Below, piece after piece: positions 61,172 to 64,000 of a stretch of 64,000 nucleotides of DNA (its first letter is position 1; each line of letters opens with the position of its first letter). The position numbers and the translations under genes were made by a program. Below the pieces are notes generated by a model. That model was given only the letters and a program-made list of their open reading frames with translations. It had not been told where the DNA came from and did no database searches. This DNA comes from Aliarcobacter cryaerophilus (lineage in GTDB: Bacteria; Campylobacterota; Campylobacteria; Campylobacterales; Arcobacteraceae), in NCBI RefSeq assembly GCF_014352935.1, contig NZ_CP060694.1, forward strand, positions 1,922,001 to 1,986,000, given 5' to 3'.

Positions 61172-64000
61172 ATGGTTGAAAAAATAATAGACCTAAGTGT
61201 AAAAAACCGTTTTATTGTAATTTTTATTACTCTACTATTAGCTTTTGGCTCAATCTATGCTATAAAAAATACAAGTTTAGATGCTATTCCTGATTTATCT
61301 GCAAATCAAGTAATAATTGAAGTTGAATGGAGTAATCAAAGTGCAAAGACAATAGAAGAGCAAATAGCATATCCATTAATTTCAAATCTTATGAGTCTTC
61401 CTAAAATAGAGACAATAAGAGCTATGAGTAGTTTTTCAACATCTATGATATATGTAATTTTTAAAGATGGAGTTGATTTATACGATGCTAGAAGTAGAAT
61501 TTTAGAACAATTATCAACTTTACAAGGAACATTTCCCTCTCTTGCAAAAGTAAAATTAGGTCCTGATGCTTCAGGTGTTGGTTGGGCTTATGAATATGCA
61601 TTAAAATCAAAAAATAGAAGTCTTGATGAGCTTAGAACTTTGCAAGACTATTTTTATAAGTTTGCACTTTTAGGAGTTGATGGAGTTAGTGAGGTAGCAT
61701 CAGTTGGAGGATATGTTCGAAACTATGAAATTACTCTAAATCAAGATAGATTAATTCAATATGATTTAGATATAGAAGAGATTAAAGATGCAATTGTTAA
61801 AAATAACAATGATAGTGGAGCAAGAGTAATACTTGAAAATGGTTATGAACAAATTATTAGTGCAAGAGCATATTTAAAATCAAAAAAAGATATTGAAAAT
61901 ATAACTATAAAGACTCAAAATAATATCCCTTTGAAAATAAAAGATATAGCGGAGATTAATCTTACTTCAAATGATAGAAGAGGAGTTGCTGAACTAAATG
62001 GTGAAGGTGAGGTTGTTGGAGGAATTGTAGTAACTAGATATGGTGTTGATGTTCATAGTGTAATTAAAAATGTAAAAGCGAAATTACATTCTTTAAATAT
62101 TGATGATGTAGAAATAGTTGAGGTTTATGATAGAACCTCTTTAATTGATGCTGCAATTGATACTTTAAAAAGAACTTTGATTGAAGAGTCAATTATTGTT
62201 ATGTTAATAGTTGCAATATTCTTGTTTCATTTTAGAAGTGCTTTAATTATAATTATTACCCTTCCTTTAACTGTAATGATTAGTTTTTTACTTATGAAGC
62301 TATTTAATATTGGCTCAAATATTATGAGTTTAGGAGGAATTGCAATTGCAATTGGAGCTATGGTTGATGCAACAATTGTAATGGTTGAAAATGCTCATAA
62401 ACATCTTCAAGGAAAAGAAAATATAACAAAAGAGGAGAGGATAGAGATAATATTATCTTCTGCAAAACAAGTTGGACGACCTATTTTCTTTGCCCTACTT
62501 TTGGTTGTAGTATCATTTTTACCAATTTTTGCACTAAGTGGACAAGAAGGAAAACTATTTTCACCACTTGCTTTTACAAAAACATTTGCAATGCTTTGTG
62601 GGGCGATACTTTCAATTACCCTAGTTCCTATTTTGATGATATATTTTATAAAAGGTAAAATCATTCAAGAGGATAAAAATATCTTAAATAGTTTTTTTAT
62701 AAAAATTTATTCACCAATATTAAGATTAAGTTTAAAATTAAAATACTTGGTGGTTACTATATTTTTTATAATTATAATTTTTGCCTTATATACATATTCA
62801 AAACAAAAATGGGAATTTATGCCTACATTAAATGAGGCAACATTTATGTATATGCCTGTAACTCCTTATGGAATTGGAGCTGATTTGACAAAAGAGTTGG
62901 CACAAAAAACCAATATGGTTATAAAATCTTTTCCAGAAGTGCAAAATACTTTTGCAAAAGCTGGACGAGCAGCAACAGCAACTGATCCAGCACCACTTGC
63001 TATGATTGAAACAATTATTACTTTTAAACCACAATCACAGTGGAGAGAAGGAATGACTTATAAAAAATTAATTGAAGAAATGGATAAAAAACTTCAAATT
63101 CCTGGTCTTATCAATACATGGACATATCCAATTAAAGGTAGAATTGATATGTTACTTACAGGAATTAGAACACCTTTGGGAATAAAACTTTATGGTAAAG
63201 ATTTAGAAGTTTTACAAGAAGAGAGCTCAAAAATAGAGAACATTTTAAAAAAATATGAAGGCTCTATGAGTGTTAGCGCAGATAAGATAAATCAAGGATA
63301 TTATTTAAATATAAAAATAGATGATGAAGCAATAAGTAGATATAACATAAGCAAAAACACTATTTTAGAAACTTTAAGTATAGGAGTTGGAGCTGAGCAA
63401 TTAACTCTCTTTTTAGATAATTTAGAGAGATATCCAATAAGCTTAAGGTATGAATCAAATCAGAGAGAAGATATAAGGGCATTAGAAAATCTACAAATAA
63501 AAACTAATCTAGGATTTAAACCACTTAAAACATTTGCCACTTTGTCTTATGAAGAGAGTCCTTCAATAATTCAATCGGAAAAAGCACTTAAAGTTGCTTA
63601 CGTTTATATTAGTCCAAAAAGTGATTTTTCTATACAACAATATAAAGATGATTCAAATAAACTTTTAAAAGATTTAAAACTTCCAGATGGTTACTATTTT
63701 GAGTGGTCAGGACAAAGTGAATTTTTACAACAAGCAATGTCAAAATTAAGCTTTATTATTCCAATAGTTTTAATGTTTATATTCATTTTGATCTATTTAG
63801 CACTAAAGAATTTAAAATATACATTGATAATATTTTGTACACTTCCTTTTGCTTTAAGTGGTGGAGTATTTTATATAGAATATTTAGGATTTAATATCTC
63901 TATTGCTGTTATTGTTGGATTTATGGCACTTTTAGGAGTTGCTGCTGAAACTTCTATAGTTATGATGTTATATTTAGATGAAGCATATAAAAATATTAAA
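61172..64000 (+). CDS. heavy-metal RND efflux pump (CusA/CzcA family), partial
   Basis: Inner-membrane proton-driven pump; 943 codons are present and the gene runs off the right edge (full length about 1030 aa). The N-terminus MVEKIIDLSVKNRFIVIF, proton-relay D399 (GAMVDATIV) and E925 (GVAAETSIV), and GRAATATDPAPLAMIETIITFKP mark the heavy-metal RND branch. Of the three methionines forming the metal site in E. coli CusA, by my alignment M660 (RIDML) is present, but the other two are I726 (SRYNI) and I799 (SPSII). So the substrate may not be copper or silver. Confidence 0.9.
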   Translation, partial: MVEKIIDLSVKNRFIVIFITLLLAFGSIYAIKNTSLDAIPDLSANQVIIEVEWSNQSAKTIEEQIAYPLISNLMSLPKIETIRAMSSFSTSMIYVIFKDGVDLYDARSRILEQLSTLQGTFPSLAKVKLGPDASGVGWAYEYALKSKNRSLDELRTLQDYFYKFALLGVDGVSEVASVGGYVRNYEITLNQDRLIQYDLDIEEIKDAIVKNNNDSGARVILENGYEQIISARAYLKSKKDIENITIKTQNNIPLKIKDIAEINLTSNDRRGVAELNGEGEVVGGIVVTRYGVDVHSVIKNVKAKLHSLNIDDVEIVEVYDRTSLIDAAIDTLKRTLIEESIIVMLIVAIFLFHFRSALIIIITLPLTVMISFLLMKLFNIGSNIMSLGGIAIAIGAMVDATIVMVENAHKHLQGKENITKEERIEIILSSAKQVGRPIFFALLLVVVSFLPIFALSGQEGKLFSPLAFTKTFAMLCGAILSITLVPILMIYFIKGKIIQEDKNILNSFFIKIYSPILRLSLKLKYLVVTIFFIIIIFALYTYSKQKWEFMPTLNEATFMYMPVTPYGIGADLTKELAQKTNMVIKSFPEVQNTFAKAGRAATATDPAPLAMIETIITFKPQSQWREGMTYKKLIEEMDKKLQIPGLINTWTYPIKGRIDMLLTGIRTPLGIKLYGKDLEVLQEESSKIENILKKYEGSMSVSADKINQGYYLNIKIDDEAISRYNISKNTILETLSIGVGAEQLTLFLDNLERYPISLRYESNQREDIRALENLQIKTNLGFKPLKTFATLSYEESPSIIQSEKALKVAYVYISPKSDFSIQQYKDDSNKLLKDLKLPDGYYFEWSGQSEFLQQAMSKLSFIIPIVLMFIFILIYLALKNLKYTLIIFCTLPFALSGGVFYIEYLGFNISIAVIVGFMALLGVAAETSIVMMLYLDEAYKNIK

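Noticed and set aside
62407-63034. Reverse frames inside the RND pump gene
   Set aside because: Shadows of a clearly coding, conserved gene.
1-64000. Long G or C homopolymer tracts as phase-variation switches
   Set aside because: I saw no long poly-G or poly-C tract while reading the window; the only candidate switches are the AT repeat and the A9 tract listed above. This was read by eye, not counted.

Overview
This is a low-GC chromosomal segment from a Gram-negative bacterium, most likely an Arcobacter-type member of the Campylobacterota. The grounds are the extreme A+T bias with AGGA-type ribosome sites, the Campylobacter-like gene order rpmE / rsmI / rlmB / periplasmic protein / aminotransferase / hom, a UbiA-family prenyltransferase that fits the futalosine menaquinone route, HemJ, RNase J, a GatCAB component beside GluRS, and kinases with an HQWRQPL phosphoacceptor box. 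I cannot name the species.

Layout. 1-2193: the istA end of an IS21-type element, running off the left edge. 2223-2931: an MntA-HepT toxin-antitoxin pair. 3014-4013: tRNA-Arg and the prenyltransferase gene. 4091-10311: a long forward run (lipoprotein, miaA, rpmE, rsmI, rlmB, periplasmic protein, aminotransferase, hom). 10328-17634: an RluA-type pseudouridine synthase (minus), then purB, nrdA, nrdB, an OmpA-family protein and a helix-hairpin-helix protein. 17660-27955: the most distinctive block, with a TonB receptor, a YfiR-like periplasmic protein, a histidine kinase and an OmpR-type regulator, two very small genes, and a two-partner secretion pair. 27985-33083: housekeeping genes (quinone reductase and HxlR regulator, gpsA, gatB, SurA-like chaperone, dCMP deaminase). 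33224-37469: accB, accC, a DEAD-box helicase and a cold-shock gene with a long leader. 37605-42342: two small genes, a phosphate transporter, an AEC transporter with no standard start codon, and an asparagine-synthetase-like protein lacking its catalytic cysteine. 42352-51711: a minus-strand run (a frame-broken gene with an AT repeat, Phd-type antitoxin, PhoH, HemJ, RarA, RluB-type enzyme, KdsD, RNase J, RsmA). 51782-56717: hisF, a SIMPL protein, a nucleoside phosphorylase-like protein, rlmN, a tiny membrane protein, gltX and an RRM protein. 56758-64000: a second two-component system next to a metal-type RND efflux operon cut by the right edge.

How the parts work together. The main finding is a shared promoter box, TCACACT-N3-TCACACT (10-bp period), lying exactly 7 nt upstream of a -10-like hexamer at three places: before the TonB receptor/sensor operon, before the two tiny genes, and before the two-partner secretion operon. 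This layout is typical of an OmpR/PhoB-class activator, and one is encoded in the first operon. I infer a self-regulated circuit in which an outer-membrane receptor and a periplasmic YfiR-like protein feed a kinase that controls a surface adhesin. The second two-component system has its own 11-bp-period repeat (CTACACA-N4-CTACACA) before the efflux operon.

Other points are a perfect ParB site (parS) inside kdsD with a one-mismatch site about 5 kb away, which suggests an origin-proximal location, and three genes whose expression may depend on unusual sequence: an (AT)11 repeat that breaks a reading frame, an A9 tract at a kinase start, and an ATA start codon.
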